64,000 bases of DNA, taken from Thermosipho sp. (in: thermotogales) (GTDB lineage: Bacteria; Thermotogota; Thermotogae; Thermotogales; Fervidobacteriaceae). Shown here one piece after another: positions 1 to 8,195 of the stretch. Location of the stretch: positions 62,001 through 126,000 of the forward strand of contig JACDNZ010000003.1 in assembly GCA_017656345.1 (NCBI GenBank), written 5' to 3'. The position numbers were made by a program, and so were the translations under genes. Positions within the stretch are counted from its first letter, which is position 1; every line of letters starts with the position of its first letter. Below the pieces are notes generated by a model. It was not told where the DNA came from and made no database searches. It saw nothing but the letters and a program-made list of their open reading frames with translations.

Positions 1-155
1 ATAACAGCATTGGAAAGAGTCTTTACATTTGCAGCAACCTGTACCGCTTTTGCCTTAGTAACAGCATTAAGTCCAACAGGTGCAGCAATACCCAGCAGCG
101 CAGAAATTATCGCCATCACAATTAAAAGTTCTATTAAAGTAAAACCTTTCTTCAT
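1..155 (-). CDS. Type IV pilin / pseudopilin-like protein (N-terminal part, runs off the left edge)
   Basis: Only the first 51 or so codons are in the window. The start (ATG read from 155 to 153) is preceded by a GAGGTGG ribosome site that overlaps the dnaN stop. The protein opens MKKGFTLIELLIVMAII, the class III prepilin signature: a short basic leader, cleavage after Gly4, Phe as the first mature residue (normally N-methylated), Glu at mature position 5 and a hydrophobic helix. It should be inserted in the membrane, cut by PilD and built into a type IV pilus or pseudopilus. It follows dnaN by nine bases, so the two are probably co-transcribed. The C-terminal globular domain is missing, so major pilin, minor pilin and pseudopilin cannot be told apart. 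Confidence 0.85.
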   Translation of the reverse strand, partial: MKKGFTLIELLIVMAIISALLGIAAPVGLNAVTKAKAVQVAANVKTLSNAV

Positions 156-164
156 TTAACCACC

Positions 165-1268
165 TCACGCACGAACTGGAAGAACAATATATAAAAAGCC
201 ACCTACATCTTTTGAATTAACTTGCATAGGACTTAAATCATCTACAAAGTTAAAAACGATTTCTTCATCATCTACATTCTTTGCTGCTTCATTTAAAAAT
301 CTTGGATTGAAATTAATCACTAAATCTTCTCCTTCTTTTTCAATATTCAATTCTTCTCTAACCTCACCAAATTCTGGACTATGGCTTGTTAGAACCATTA
401 CATTATCTCCTATTTCAAGTCTAACTTTATCGTTACCTCTCTTAGCAATTATCATATTACGTTTCAAAGCTTCTAAAAAATCATTTTTATTGAATGAAAT
501 TCTCGTTCTAAAAGCTTTTGGTAATACTCGCCTGTAATCTGGAAATACCTCTTCTACGACTCTTGTAATAACAGTAATGTCTCCTGCATTTACAGCCATT
601 TTCTTGTGGTCACATGTAATCTTTATTACAGGTTCATCGGTACCTGCAATCATATTTTGAAGTTCTTTCATACTTTTTAAAGAAACTATAAAATCAATTT
701 CGGCCTGGACATCTATTTTTTGTTCTACAAGTGCTAATCTATATCCATCACTAGCAACAAGTCTCAAAAATCCATCTTTTATTTCCCAATAAACTCCATT
801 CAATGCTCGCATTGCACTTTCTGTTGAAGCACAGAAAATAACTTTATCTATCATTTCTGATAAAATTGAAGTCTCTATTTCAAAAGTTATACCAGATTCA
901 TCAAATTCAATTGGTGGAAATTTTTCGGGATTTGAGTAAGTCGTTAAATTGAAAGATGTCTTACCACTTTTTATATTCACCTTTCCTAACTCGTATTTAA
1001 AAACTATTTCATCATCATCTATGTTTTTAATGATTTCTTCTAAAAGTTTTGCATCAACTGCAAAAGTGTCACTACCATCAAATTCACTAACCGAAAGATT
1101 TGCTATAACAAATGTTTGCATATCAGTAGAATAAACTTTTATTAAATCATTTTCTGGTTTGAATAATAAACACTGTAAAATAGGATCAATTGTCTTTGTC
1201 CCAACTGCTTGTGCAGCTACTGAAATTTTTTTAGATATCTCTTGTTTGTTTATTATAAATCTCAACAT
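165..1268 (-). CDS. dnaN: DNA polymerase III beta subunit (sliding clamp)
   Basis: 367 residues, the usual clamp length, formed by three repeats of the processivity fold. It encircles DNA and tethers the replicative polymerase. Recognisable stretches are ASDGYRLALVE in the middle domain, the FPDYRRVLP segment and the conserved C-terminal end YIVLPVRA. The ATG is preceded by an AGGAGGG ribosome site. An extended -10 (TGATAAAAT on the minus strand, near 1302-1310) lies in the divergent region shared with the pfkB gene. The next gene downstream is the pilin-like gene rather than recF or gyrB, so the usual dnaA-dnaN-recF origin arrangement is not present here. Confidence 0.97.
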   Translation of the reverse strand: MLRFIINKQEISKKISVAAQAVGTKTIDPILQCLLFKPENDLIKVYSTDMQTFVIANLSVSEFDGSDTFAVDAKLLEEIIKNIDDDEIVFKYELGKVNIKSGKTSFNLTTYSNPEKFPPIEFDESGITFEIETSILSEMIDKVIFCASTESAMRALNGVYWEIKDGFLRLVASDGYRLALVEQKIDVQAEIDFIVSLKSMKELQNMIAGTDEPVIKITCDHKKMAVNAGDITVITRVVEEVFPDYRRVLPKAFRTRISFNKNDFLEALKRNMIIAKRGNDKVRLEIGDNVMVLTSHSPEFGEVREELNIEKEGEDLVINFNPRFLNEAAKNVDDEEIVFNFVDDLSPMQVNSKDVGGFLYIVLPVRA

Positions 1269-1314
1269 AAAATCCCTCCTTCTAACTTTTTCAATTTTTA
1301 TTTTATCACAATCT

Positions 1315-1343
1315 TTTCCATTTTTTTCAAAATAGGGTAAAAT
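1315..1343 (+). promoter_or_regulatory. Probable sigma-70-type promoter of the pfkB gene
   Basis: TTTCCA at 1315-1320, 17 bases, then TAAAAT at 1338-1343, followed by the ribosome site GAGGTGA (1351-1357) and the GTG start at 1362. The -35 match is moderate and the leader is short. Confidence 0.5.
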
Positions 1344-1361
1344 AGTATTAGAGGTGATACA

Positions 1362-2270
1362 GTGAAAATTTTATTTTTAGGTGAAATTTTAATTGATTTG
1401 ATTACTGATAATAATTTATATACTTCAACAAACTTTTCAAAAAAACTTGGCGGAAGCCCTCTGAATATCGCTATTAATCTTTCGCAGTTAGGTGTTGAAT
1501 CAAGAATTATCTCCAGAATTGGTAGTGATCCCTTCGGTTTCTTTATTTTAGAAAGCTTAAAAAAGTATAACATAGACACTTCACTTATCCAAACTGACAA
1601 TGAACATAATACAACTCTTGTTTTTGTTTCAAAATCCAAACATACTCCGGATTTTTTCGTCGTTAGGGGAGCCGATCGTTTTTTCAATCTTCCTGATATT
1701 GATTTTAAAGGAGTCGATTATCTGCATCTTAGCTGCTGGACAATTACCCACGAAAAAAACTTTGAAAACACTATGAAGTTAATTAAAAAAGCAAAAAATT
1801 CTGGTGTAAAAATAGGTTTTGATCCAAATTGTAGAAAGAAAATTTTTTGTGACAAAAAACTGGATATCGATAAAATTTTTGAAGTACTTAATAACACTTT
1901 CATAATCAAACCGTCTCTTGACGATGCTCACGAAATTTTTGGCCCTCTTCCAGAAGAAAGATATATTGAATTACTCCACAATTTTGGAATAAAATATGTC
2001 ATTTTAACACTGGGGAAAAAAGGGGCTCTGGTTTCAGATGGAAATATTATAAAACATTTCCCTCCTTTAAAAACTAAAGTTGTTGATTCAACAGGCGCCG
2101 GTGATGCTTTCTGGTCGGGTGTGTATTTTGGTTTATTAAACAATTGGTCAATTTTTAAATCATCAAAATTGGGTATTTATTTAGCATCAATAGTTTTACA
2201 AGAAACTGGGGCAATTGTTAATTTTAACAATATAAAACAATATATAAAGGAGTTAGAAAATGAAAATTAG
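1362..2270 (+). CDS. PfkB-family sugar kinase (fructokinase-like)
   Basis: 302 residues, GTG start chosen for the GAGGTGA site six bases upstream. It carries both PfkB signatures: the N-terminal GGSPLNIAINLSQLG segment near residues 29-43, and DSTGAGDAFWSG near the C-terminus. In the second, the GAGD motif supplies the anion hole and the catalytic Asp. Family members phosphorylate sugars such as fructose, ribose or 2-keto-3-deoxygluconate. The gene overlaps the next one, a sucrose-phosphate-synthase-like glycosyltransferase, by 11 bases. That coupling makes fructokinase the best guess, since such a kinase would supply fructose 6-phosphate as acceptor. Substrate specificity cannot be read from the sequence. 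Confidence 0.85.
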   Translation: MKILFLGEILIDLITDNNLYTSTNFSKKLGGSPLNIAINLSQLGVESRIISRIGSDPFGFFILESLKKYNIDTSLIQTDNEHNTTLVFVSKSKHTPDFFVVRGADRFFNLPDIDFKGVDYLHLSCWTITHEKNFENTMKLIKKAKNSGVKIGFDPNCRKKIFCDKKLDIDKIFEVLNNTFIIKPSLDDAHEIFGPLPEERYIELLHNFGIKYVILTLGKKGALVSDGNIIKHFPPLKTKVVDSTGAGDAFWSGVYFGLLNNWSIFKSSKLGIYLASIVLQETGAIVNFNNIKQYIKELENEN

Positions 2271-3654
2271 AAGAATTGCTTTTTTTAACCCCCAAGGAAA
2301 TTTCGATAAATATGATAGTCACCTTACGGAACACCCAGATTTTGGTGGACAACTAATATATGTCAAAGAATTAGGTAAAGCTATGTCAAAACTAGGAATA
2401 AAAGTTGACATTATCACCAGAAAAATTTTAGATCCTCAATGGCCAGAATTTGCCAGTGATTTTGATTCTTATCCCGGATATGACAATCTTCGAATTATTA
2501 GAATACCATTTGGCGGAAATAAGTTTCTAAATAAAGAACAGTTGTGGGATTTTCTAGGAGAATATGTAAATGGCATTATTGAATTTTACAATCGTGAAAA
2601 AGTGACACCTGACTTTGTAACAACCCATTATGGTGATGGGGGAATATCAGGTGTTATGTTTCTCTACAAAACAGGGATAAAATTTTCATTTACTGGGCAC
2701 TCTCTTGGGGCTCAAAAAAGAGATAAATTTTCTCATTTAAATAAAGAATATTTAGAAAAAAAGTATAGATTCTCTATCAGAATAGCCGCTGAAAGAGCTG
2801 CTATAAAATTTTCATCTTTCATTGTAACAAGCACACTTCAGGAAAAAAATATTCAATATTTTCACCCGGCATATAAAGATGTCACAATTGAAAATCTTGA
2901 CAAATTTTTTGTCATTCCTCCAGGTGTTAATACTGAAATTTTTAATACAAAAGATGATGAAAAAAAACAGTACTTTGAAAAGTTATTAAAAAAATACAAT
3001 AAAAGTTTTATTATTTTATCAAGTAGAATTGATCCTAAAAAAAACCATATTTCAGTTGTAAAAAGTTTTGCTTTAAATAAAAAGCTTAATGAAAGGTTCA
3101 ATTTGATTATCGTTGTAAGAGGAATTGATAATGTTTTTGACTATTCAAATAAAGAAGGTGAAGATTCGAAAATCTTACATGAAATTATTTCACTTGCTAA
3201 AAGAAATAAAGTTTTAGATAAGATTATCTTCCTCAATATTAAAAGCCAAAAAGATCTTGCTTCGTTATACAAAGCTGCTTCTGAGTATAAATCAATATTT
3301 ACCTTAACCTCTTTATACGAACCCTTCGGACTTGCAATAATTGAGGCAATGGCATGTGGATTACCTGTGGTTGCTACTAAATATGGTGGCCCAATGGAAA
3401 TTTTGGACAACGGTAAATATGGAAAACTAGTAGATCCTGAAAATACTGATGAAATTGCTAACAACATCATTGAGATTTTCGAAAATTACAATTTTTATCA
3501 AACCCATGGAATTAAAAGAGTTCTTTCAACATACACCTGGGAAAAAACTGCAGAAAAATACTTAGAACAAATAATAAAGTCTAAAGACAAAAAAATAAAA
3601 GAAATTGAATTTCCGATTTTTTTCAAAAATCAAATTAATAATAAGGAAGGTTGA
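2260..3654 (+). CDS. GT4 glycosyltransferase, sucrose-phosphate synthase-like
   Basis: 464 residues with the two-Rossmann GT-B layout. The N-terminal lobe begins with PQGN and the GGQLIYVKELGKAM stretch, which is typical of the sucrose synthase / sucrose-phosphate synthase / mannosylfructose-phosphate synthase branch. The C-terminal lobe has SSRIDPKKN near residue 251 and the nucleotide-sugar-binding E-x7-E motif EPFGLAIIEAMACGLPVVA. Retaining transfer from an NDP-sugar to a sugar phosphate is expected. No sucrose-phosphate phosphatase domain is fused to it and none lies beside it. It overlaps the pfkB gene and is followed within five bases by folE2. A role in making a sucrose-like compatible solute is an inference from the pairing. 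Confidence 0.78.
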   Translation: MKIRRIAFFNPQGNFDKYDSHLTEHPDFGGQLIYVKELGKAMSKLGIKVDIITRKILDPQWPEFASDFDSYPGYDNLRIIRIPFGGNKFLNKEQLWDFLGEYVNGIIEFYNREKVTPDFVTTHYGDGGISGVMFLYKTGIKFSFTGHSLGAQKRDKFSHLNKEYLEKKYRFSIRIAAERAAIKFSSFIVTSTLQEKNIQYFHPAYKDVTIENLDKFFVIPPGVNTEIFNTKDDEKKQYFEKLLKKYNKSFIILSSRIDPKKNHISVVKSFALNKKLNERFNLIIVVRGIDNVFDYSNKEGEDSKILHEIISLAKRNKVLDKIIFLNIKSQKDLASLYKAASEYKSIFTLTSLYEPFGLAIIEAMACGLPVVATKYGGPMEILDNGKYGKLVDPENTDEIANNIIEIFENYNFYQTHGIKRVLSTYTWEKTAEKYLEQIIKSKDKKIKEIEFPIFFKNQINNKEG

Positions 3655-3658
3655 AAAC

Positions 3659-4441
3659 GTGCTAAAAGATGTTCAAAATGAAAAAGATAGTAGAAATATT
3701 CCTTTAAAACACGTTGGTATTAAAAATTTAAGATATCCAATAACAGTGTTAGATAGGAAAAACAAAACTCAACACACTGTCGCAACTATTGACATGTTTG
3801 TAGATCTCCCAAAGGATTTCAGGGGCACACATATGAGTAGATTTGTAGAAGTTTTAAATGATTTTCACTTTAAAATTGAACCAAAAACTATCAAAGAAAT
3901 TCTTGATAACTTAAAAAAAGTTTTAAATGCAGTAAGTGCAAAAATCGAAATAAAATTCCCTTACTTTATTGAAAAAAGCGCTCCTATTTCAAAAATTGAA
4001 AGTTTTTTAGAATATAAATGCGGATTCAAAGCATATGACAATGATACTAAATACGACTTTTATTTAATTGTAGAAGTTCCAATACAAACTTTATGCCCCT
4101 GTTCAAAAGAAATAAGTAAATACAATGCTCACAATCAAAGGGCAAAAGCACATATTGAAGTCAAAACATATGAATTAATCTGGTTTGAAGAACTAATTGA
4201 AATAGCCGAAGATTCTGCAAGTGTTCCATTATATACTCTTTTGAAAAGACCAGATGAAAAATTCATCACAGAAAAAGCATATGAAAATCCAAAGTTTGTT
4301 GAGGACGTTGCAAGAGATATTGCTTTAAAATTAAAAACAGATAAAAGGATAAAATGGTTTAAAGTTGAAGTAGAAAGTTTCGAATCAATTCATTCACACA
4401 ATGCCTTTGCTTGTGTTGATTCGAAAACACTGGAGGTGTAA
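3659..4441 (+). CDS. folE2: GTP cyclohydrolase FolE2 (type IB)
   Basis: 260 residues. I place the start at GTG 3659, eight bases after AAGGAAGG. This gives an N-terminus close to the family's (LKDVQNEKDSR, then GIKNLRYPI). An in-frame start at 3605 would overlap the glycosyltransferase and has no ribosome site. The enzyme turns GTP into 7,8-dihydroneopterin triphosphate for tetrahydrofolate and, in many bacteria, queuosine precursors. The metal/catalytic segment is TLCPCSKEIS with Cys146 and Cys148, followed by the AHNQR motif, and HSHNAFAC lies near the C-terminus. FolE2 replaces zinc-dependent FolE in many Thermotogota. Confidence 0.95.
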   Translation: MLKDVQNEKDSRNIPLKHVGIKNLRYPITVLDRKNKTQHTVATIDMFVDLPKDFRGTHMSRFVEVLNDFHFKIEPKTIKEILDNLKKVLNAVSAKIEIKFPYFIEKSAPISKIESFLEYKCGFKAYDNDTKYDFYLIVEVPIQTLCPCSKEISKYNAHNQRAKAHIEVKTYELIWFEELIEIAEDSASVPLYTLLKRPDEKFITEKAYENPKFVEDVARDIALKLKTDKRIKWFKVEVESFESIHSHNAFACVDSKTLEV

Positions 4442-4443
4442 AA

Positions 4444-4764
4444 GTGATAGAACAAAAAATTCTCACATATCTTGGATTTGCAGCAAAAGCAAAAAAATTA
4501 GTGTATGGGAAAGATCATATAAGAGAATACATTAAAAATCCCAAATTGAAAAATAAGGTAATAATTATTGCTAAAGATGCTGGTGATAGAGTCAAAAAAG
4601 ATATAAAAATTAGATGTGATATCTCGAGAGTACCTTTTATTGAAATTTCTACTAAATCTGAACTTTCAAAAGCTACTGGAATGGTTAATGTATCTGTATT
4701 AGGAATTAAAGATGAAAATCTGGCAAAAAGCATTATCAAACTTAACCTCCAAAAGGAGGGATAA
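4444..4764 (+). CDS. L7Ae/YlxQ-family K-turn RNA-binding protein
   Basis: 106 residues, GTG start directly after the folE2 stop. The compact alpha-beta fold of the L7Ae/L30e/S12e/Gadd45 family is visible: LGFAAKAKKLVYGKDHI at the N-terminus, a hydrophobic strand with basic residues (KNKVIIIAKDAGDRVKK), then a variable loop and a VSVLGIKDENLAK helix. Members bind kink-turns in RNA. In many bacteria this paralogue sits beside nusA/infB, but here it lies between folE2 and an acetyltransferase gene. Its RNA target is unknown. Confidence 0.8.
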   Translation: MIEQKILTYLGFAAKAKKLVYGKDHIREYIKNPKLKNKVIIIAKDAGDRVKKDIKIRCDISRVPFIEISTKSELSKATGMVNVSVLGIKDENLAKSIIKLNLQKEG

Positions 4765-4765
4765 T

Positions 4766-5611
4766 ATGAATTTAAAAATTTTAACTCTAAACGAATATTC
4801 TCTTTTAGACTTTATTAATCTCTTAAACAAAGTGTTTCAAGATTACACTGTTCCTATAAAATGGGATGTAGTTACCTTCAAAATGGATATAAGGGAAAAT
4901 TCAATATCACTTTCTGATAGTTTTATATTTTTGAAAGATAACAAACCTTTTGGATTTATTGTAGTAAGCATTAGAAAAGATAGAGCAAGAATAGATGCAA
5001 TGGGAGTAATAAAGGAAGAAAGAGGAACAGGTGCTGCAAGTTATATTCTTGAACACACAATTAATTACCTGAAATGGAGAAGGATAAAAAATATACAATT
5101 AGAAGTGATTAAAAGTGACAAAAGAGCTTATCGATTTTATGAAAAACATGGCTTTAGAGAAAAAAGACAACTATTTTCTATGATTCTCAAAGATATCCGT
5201 AGCTTAGATATAGAATATAAAAAGCAGAAGATTGAACCTCGAACAGCATATACTACAGCTTTGGACATTTTCTTTTCTGGAAGGAAACCTAATTGGCAAA
5301 GAGAACCTGTCACATTATTATTATCTGATGGTAGATACAATTTTGAAAAAATTATTACTAAAAACTCAGAGGGATACCTTGTCTGGAATAGAGAGTTAGA
5401 TTCCAACAAAGTATATATAATAGATCTGGGCACGAAAGACAATTGGGATGATATAACAAAAGCTTCAATAAAATATTTAAAAGATACGACTGGATGTGAT
5501 ACGATTCTTGTCTCATCAGTACCTGAAAATGATATGTTATATAATGCTCTAAAAAATAACAATTTTGAAACTTTTTTAATCCAATCTGAAATGACCAAAG
5601 AAGTCATCTAA
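4766..5611 (+). CDS. GNAT-family N-acetyltransferase with a second, degenerate GNAT-like half
   Basis: 281 residues. The ATG at 4766 follows AAGGAGGG; an in-frame start at 4712 lies inside the previous gene and is not used. Residues 1 to about 150 form a typical GNAT domain: the acetyl-CoA pyrophosphate loop EERGTGAASYIL, then the IQLEVIKSDKRAYRFYEKHGF block. The remaining 130 residues look like a weaker copy: DTILVSSVPENDMLYNALKNNNFE mimics the same block, but no RGxGxA loop is evident. The partner or substrate is unknown. The gene sits 13 bases before the M32 carboxypeptidase gene. Confidence 0.75.
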   Translation: MNLKILTLNEYSLLDFINLLNKVFQDYTVPIKWDVVTFKMDIRENSISLSDSFIFLKDNKPFGFIVVSIRKDRARIDAMGVIKEERGTGAASYILEHTINYLKWRRIKNIQLEVIKSDKRAYRFYEKHGFREKRQLFSMILKDIRSLDIEYKKQKIEPRTAYTTALDIFFSGRKPNWQREPVTLLLSDGRYNFEKIITKNSEGYLVWNRELDSNKVYIIDLGTKDNWDDITKASIKYLKDTTGCDTILVSSVPENDMLYNALKNNNFETFLIQSEMTKEVI

Positions 5612-5624
5612 CAGGGGGGATATT

Positions 5625-7112
5625 ATGGGGGAACATATCGAAAAACTTAAAAATCATCTAAAGAAATTAGCGAAATTTGAAAGTGCTTCTTCACTTCTCC
5701 ATTGGGACCTCGAAGTGTATATGCCAAAAAAAGCTGCAAATAAAAGAGCCGAGATTATCGGAGAAATTGCTGGATTCACTTTCAGAGAATTTATCTCCGA
5801 TAAAACTTTGCAATTACTTGAAAACGCTGAAAATGAAGCAAAAACATTTGAAGAAAAAGCTTTAATAAAAGTTACCAAAAAAGAATATGAAAGGTATAAA
5901 AAAATTCCACCTGAGTTGTTTGTTGAATTTCAAATTGAAACTTCAAAAGCTCATCAATCATGGCAAAATGCAAAAATTGAAAATAAATTTGAAATCTTTG
6001 AACCAAATTTAGAAAAAGTAATAGAACTCACCAAAGAAATTACAGATTGCTTGGGCTATGATGAAAATAGATATGATGCTTTATTAGATCAATATGAACC
6101 AGGTTTAAAAACCAGTGATTTACATCGAATTATTCCCCCATTGAAAGACTTTCTAACTAATTTTCTGGATAAATTATCACTTGGTAATCATCCAAACGAA
6201 AACTTACTCAATGGTACTTTTAACATTGAAAAACAAAAAATTTTTTCAAATAAGTTATTAAAAATACTTAACTTCGATTTTGATTCTGGTAGACTGGATG
6301 TTTCAATGCATCCTTTCACAATAACTATAAGTCATAACGACATTAGGATAACTACAACCTTTGATGAAAAGGATTTAAAAAATTCAATTTTTAGCACCAT
6401 TCACGAATGTGGACATGCTTTATACGAGCAGGGTATTCCAGAAGAACTCAGAGAACTACCAATTGGCGAAGCGGCATCAAACGGAATCCATGAAAGTCAG
6501 TCTAGATTTTGGGAAAATATTATAGGTAGAAGCCTGGAATTTTGGAAATATTTATATCCTGATTTCATTGAAATTTTCCCTCAATTTAAAGATGTTAAAT
6601 TAATTGACTTTTGGAGAAGTATAAATACTGTAAAAAAATCATTAATAAGAACTGAAGCTGATGAAGTAACTTACAACCTGCATATAATGATGAGGTTCGA
6701 AATAGAAGAAGCACTTGTGAATGATAAAATTAAAGTAAAAGAACTCCCATTATTATGGAATGAAAAAATGAAAGAATACCTAGGAATAACTCCTCAAAAT
6801 GATAGTGAAGGTGTTTTACAGGACATTCATTGGTCCCATGGTTCCTTTGGATATTTCCCATCCTATATGCTCGGAAATTTGTATGCTTCCCAATTTTACG
6901 AAGCTATGAAAAAAGATATAAAAAATATAAACTCATTAATTGAAAACGGAAAATTCAACGTAATATTAAATTGGTTGAGGGAAAAAATTCACAGTAAAGG
7001 GAAATTATTTGAACCTAAAGAATTATTAAAACAGGTAACAAACGAACCACTTAATCCTTCTTATTTTATTAATTACATAAAAGATAAATACGAAAAAGTG
7101 TATATGTTATAA
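5625..7112 (+). CDS. M32-family metallocarboxypeptidase (carboxypeptidase Taq type)
   Basis: 495 residues, the normal family length, with a ribosome site (GGGGGG region) before the ATG. The zinc-binding motif is H260-E-C-G-H264 (HECGHALYEQGIP), followed by GEAASNGIHESQSRFWEN, where the HES triad at 289-291 supplies the third metal ligand. The C-terminal DIHWSHGSFGYFPSY motif is also diagnostic. These cytosolic enzymes remove C-terminal amino acids other than proline from peptides and probably recycle peptides. There is no signal peptide. Confidence 0.95.
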   Translation: MGEHIEKLKNHLKKLAKFESASSLLHWDLEVYMPKKAANKRAEIIGEIAGFTFREFISDKTLQLLENAENEAKTFEEKALIKVTKKEYERYKKIPPELFVEFQIETSKAHQSWQNAKIENKFEIFEPNLEKVIELTKEITDCLGYDENRYDALLDQYEPGLKTSDLHRIIPPLKDFLTNFLDKLSLGNHPNENLLNGTFNIEKQKIFSNKLLKILNFDFDSGRLDVSMHPFTITISHNDIRITTTFDEKDLKNSIFSTIHECGHALYEQGIPEELRELPIGEAASNGIHESQSRFWENIIGRSLEFWKYLYPDFIEIFPQFKDVKLIDFWRSINTVKKSLIRTEADEVTYNLHIMMRFEIEEALVNDKIKVKELPLLWNEKMKEYLGITPQNDSEGVLQDIHWSHGSFGYFPSYMLGNLYASQFYEAMKKDIKNINSLIENGKFNVILNWLREKIHSKGKLFEPKELLKQVTNEPLNPSYFINYIKDKYEKVYML

Positions 7113-7133
7113 AATATTCTTTAGAGGTGAACA

Positions 7134-7673
7134 ATGTTACTTATTGAAACTGGAATTTATAAAGGTAGACGACTTGAAATGGTACCAGATAAAAGAACCA
7201 GATATACTCCTGGAAAAATTAGAATGGCTCTAATAAACATGTTTGATTTCAACAATAAAAAAGTGGTTGATATTTGTGCCGGAAGTGGTATAGTAGGCTT
7301 TGAATTCCTAAGCAACGGAGCAAAGTCAGTACATTTTGTTGAAACTTCTAATAAAGCTATAAGAACTATAAAAATTAATTCCCAAATTTTGAATGTCACA
7401 GATAAAATAAAAATAATTAAAAGAGATGCTAGAATATTTCTAAGAACATCAAAAGAAAAATATGATATCGTATTTACTGATCCACCTTTTCATTTAGGAA
7501 TTGTTAATGAATTAATTAATAATATTCACAAAGTGGTTTCAAGTGAAGGAATAATAATTGTAGAGCATTCAAAAAAAGAAAAACTAACAATTCCTAAAAC
7601 TCTACAATTGATTACGACAAAAAAATATGGTGATATTCATATCGAAATTTTTAAATTAAATAACATGTCTTAG
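7134..7673 (+). CDS. rsmD: 16S rRNA (guanine966-N2)-methyltransferase RsmD
   Basis: 179 residues, ATG preceded by AGAGGTGA. N-terminal GIYKGRRLEMVPDKRTRYTPGKIRMALINMF is the family start pattern. VDICAGSGIVGFEFLSNGA is the SAM-binding motif I and TDPPFHLG is the catalytic (D/N)PP(F/Y) motif IV. It methylates G966 of 16S rRNA in the assembled small subunit. In many bacteria rsmD neighbours coaD; no coaD is present here. It is the last gene of the plus-strand run, and no clear terminator hairpin follows it. Confidence 0.92.
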   Translation: MLLIETGIYKGRRLEMVPDKRTRYTPGKIRMALINMFDFNNKKVVDICAGSGIVGFEFLSNGAKSVHFVETSNKAIRTIKINSQILNVTDKIKIIKRDARIFLRTSKEKYDIVFTDPPFHLGIVNELINNIHKVVSSEGIIIVEHSKKEKLTIPKTLQLITTKKYGDIHIEIFKLNNMS

Positions 7674-7880
7674 ATTATTCAACAATTTAAAAGTTTGAAA
7701 GCAATTAAACAACAGTAAAATTCCCAAACCTGTTCCCAAAATCATATCTTTCACAAGTTTTAAAAGAACCTTGTAATACCTTCTTCTATTTTAAAAATTG
7801 TTTACTCTTCCCATATATAAACCAATAAAAACCAACACTTCAGTTTGATTGTAATAAAAAATCAAACATTCTATTAATGA
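7656..7880 (-). pseudogene. Possible decayed small membrane-protein gene
   Basis: No intact long gene fills 7674-8035. Read on the minus strand, one frame from 7880 to 7656 encodes two hydrophobic stretches: TEVLVFIGLYMGRVNNF, then after a single TAA (7791-7793) a basic segment and KDMILGTGLGILLLFNCF. A neighbouring frame further upstream (EVIINRMFDF) would join the first stretch if one T were removed from the T6 run near 7858. That pattern fits a small two-helix membrane protein broken by a stop and a slippage, but AT-rich noise also produces hydrophobic reading frames. The last codons overlap the end of rsmD. I recognise no family. Confidence 0.25.
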
Positions 7881-8035
7881 TTACTTCAACATACAGCAGT
7901 TAAATTTATGATATTCAAAAAGGGAATTTCCCCTTTCCATTTTATTATTATTTCCTTCACCAGAAATTCAAAAATCAAAACAACTTCCCAATTACATTCC
8001 TACTCAAAACCTCAAATAAATTTCTTAAAATATAT

Positions 8036-8110
8036 TTATCTTGGCACAGTTAGTATGACTACCGTTATAAATAAGATAAGTAAAATTAAAGTCAACCAGA
8101 ATTTTTTCAC
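8036..8110 (-). CDS. Putative 24-residue single-pass membrane protein
   Basis: A 25-codon frame (GTG read from 8110, TAA at 8036-8038) encodes a Lys-Lys start, then an unbroken hydrophobic helix (LTLILLILFITVVILTV) ending in Pro-Arg. The ribosome site GGGAGGG at 8117-8123 has ideal six-base spacing. The 20 bases spanning this site and the start (8104-8123) match the speD start region (9458-9477) at all but one position. It lies just downstream of the speDE terminator, so expression would need read-through or a local promoter. TATGAT at 8125-8130 is -10-like but very close to the ribosome site. Function unknown. Confidence 0.45.
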   Translation of the reverse strand: MKKFWLTLILLILFITVVILTVPR

Positions 8111-8141
8111 ACTTATCCCTCCCGATCATACCTTTAATACC

Positions 8142-8169
8142 AAAAAAAAGGATGGACCCGTGTCCATCC
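8142..8169 (-). terminator. Rho-independent terminator of the speDE operon
   Basis: Perfect 8-bp stem GGATGGAC / GTCCATCC (8150-8157 with 8162-8169) and a 4-base loop. Read on the minus strand it is followed by eight T residues (8142-8149). It lies 27 bases after the speE stop. Confidence 0.9.
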
Positions 8170-8195
8170 AATATTGTTCTTTCCCATATTTAAAA

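Noticed and set aside
1298..1687. Minus-strand frame opposite the first pfkB gene
   Set aside because: Lies entirely on the opposite strand of a gene with complete PfkB motifs and has no ribosome site or recognisable domain.
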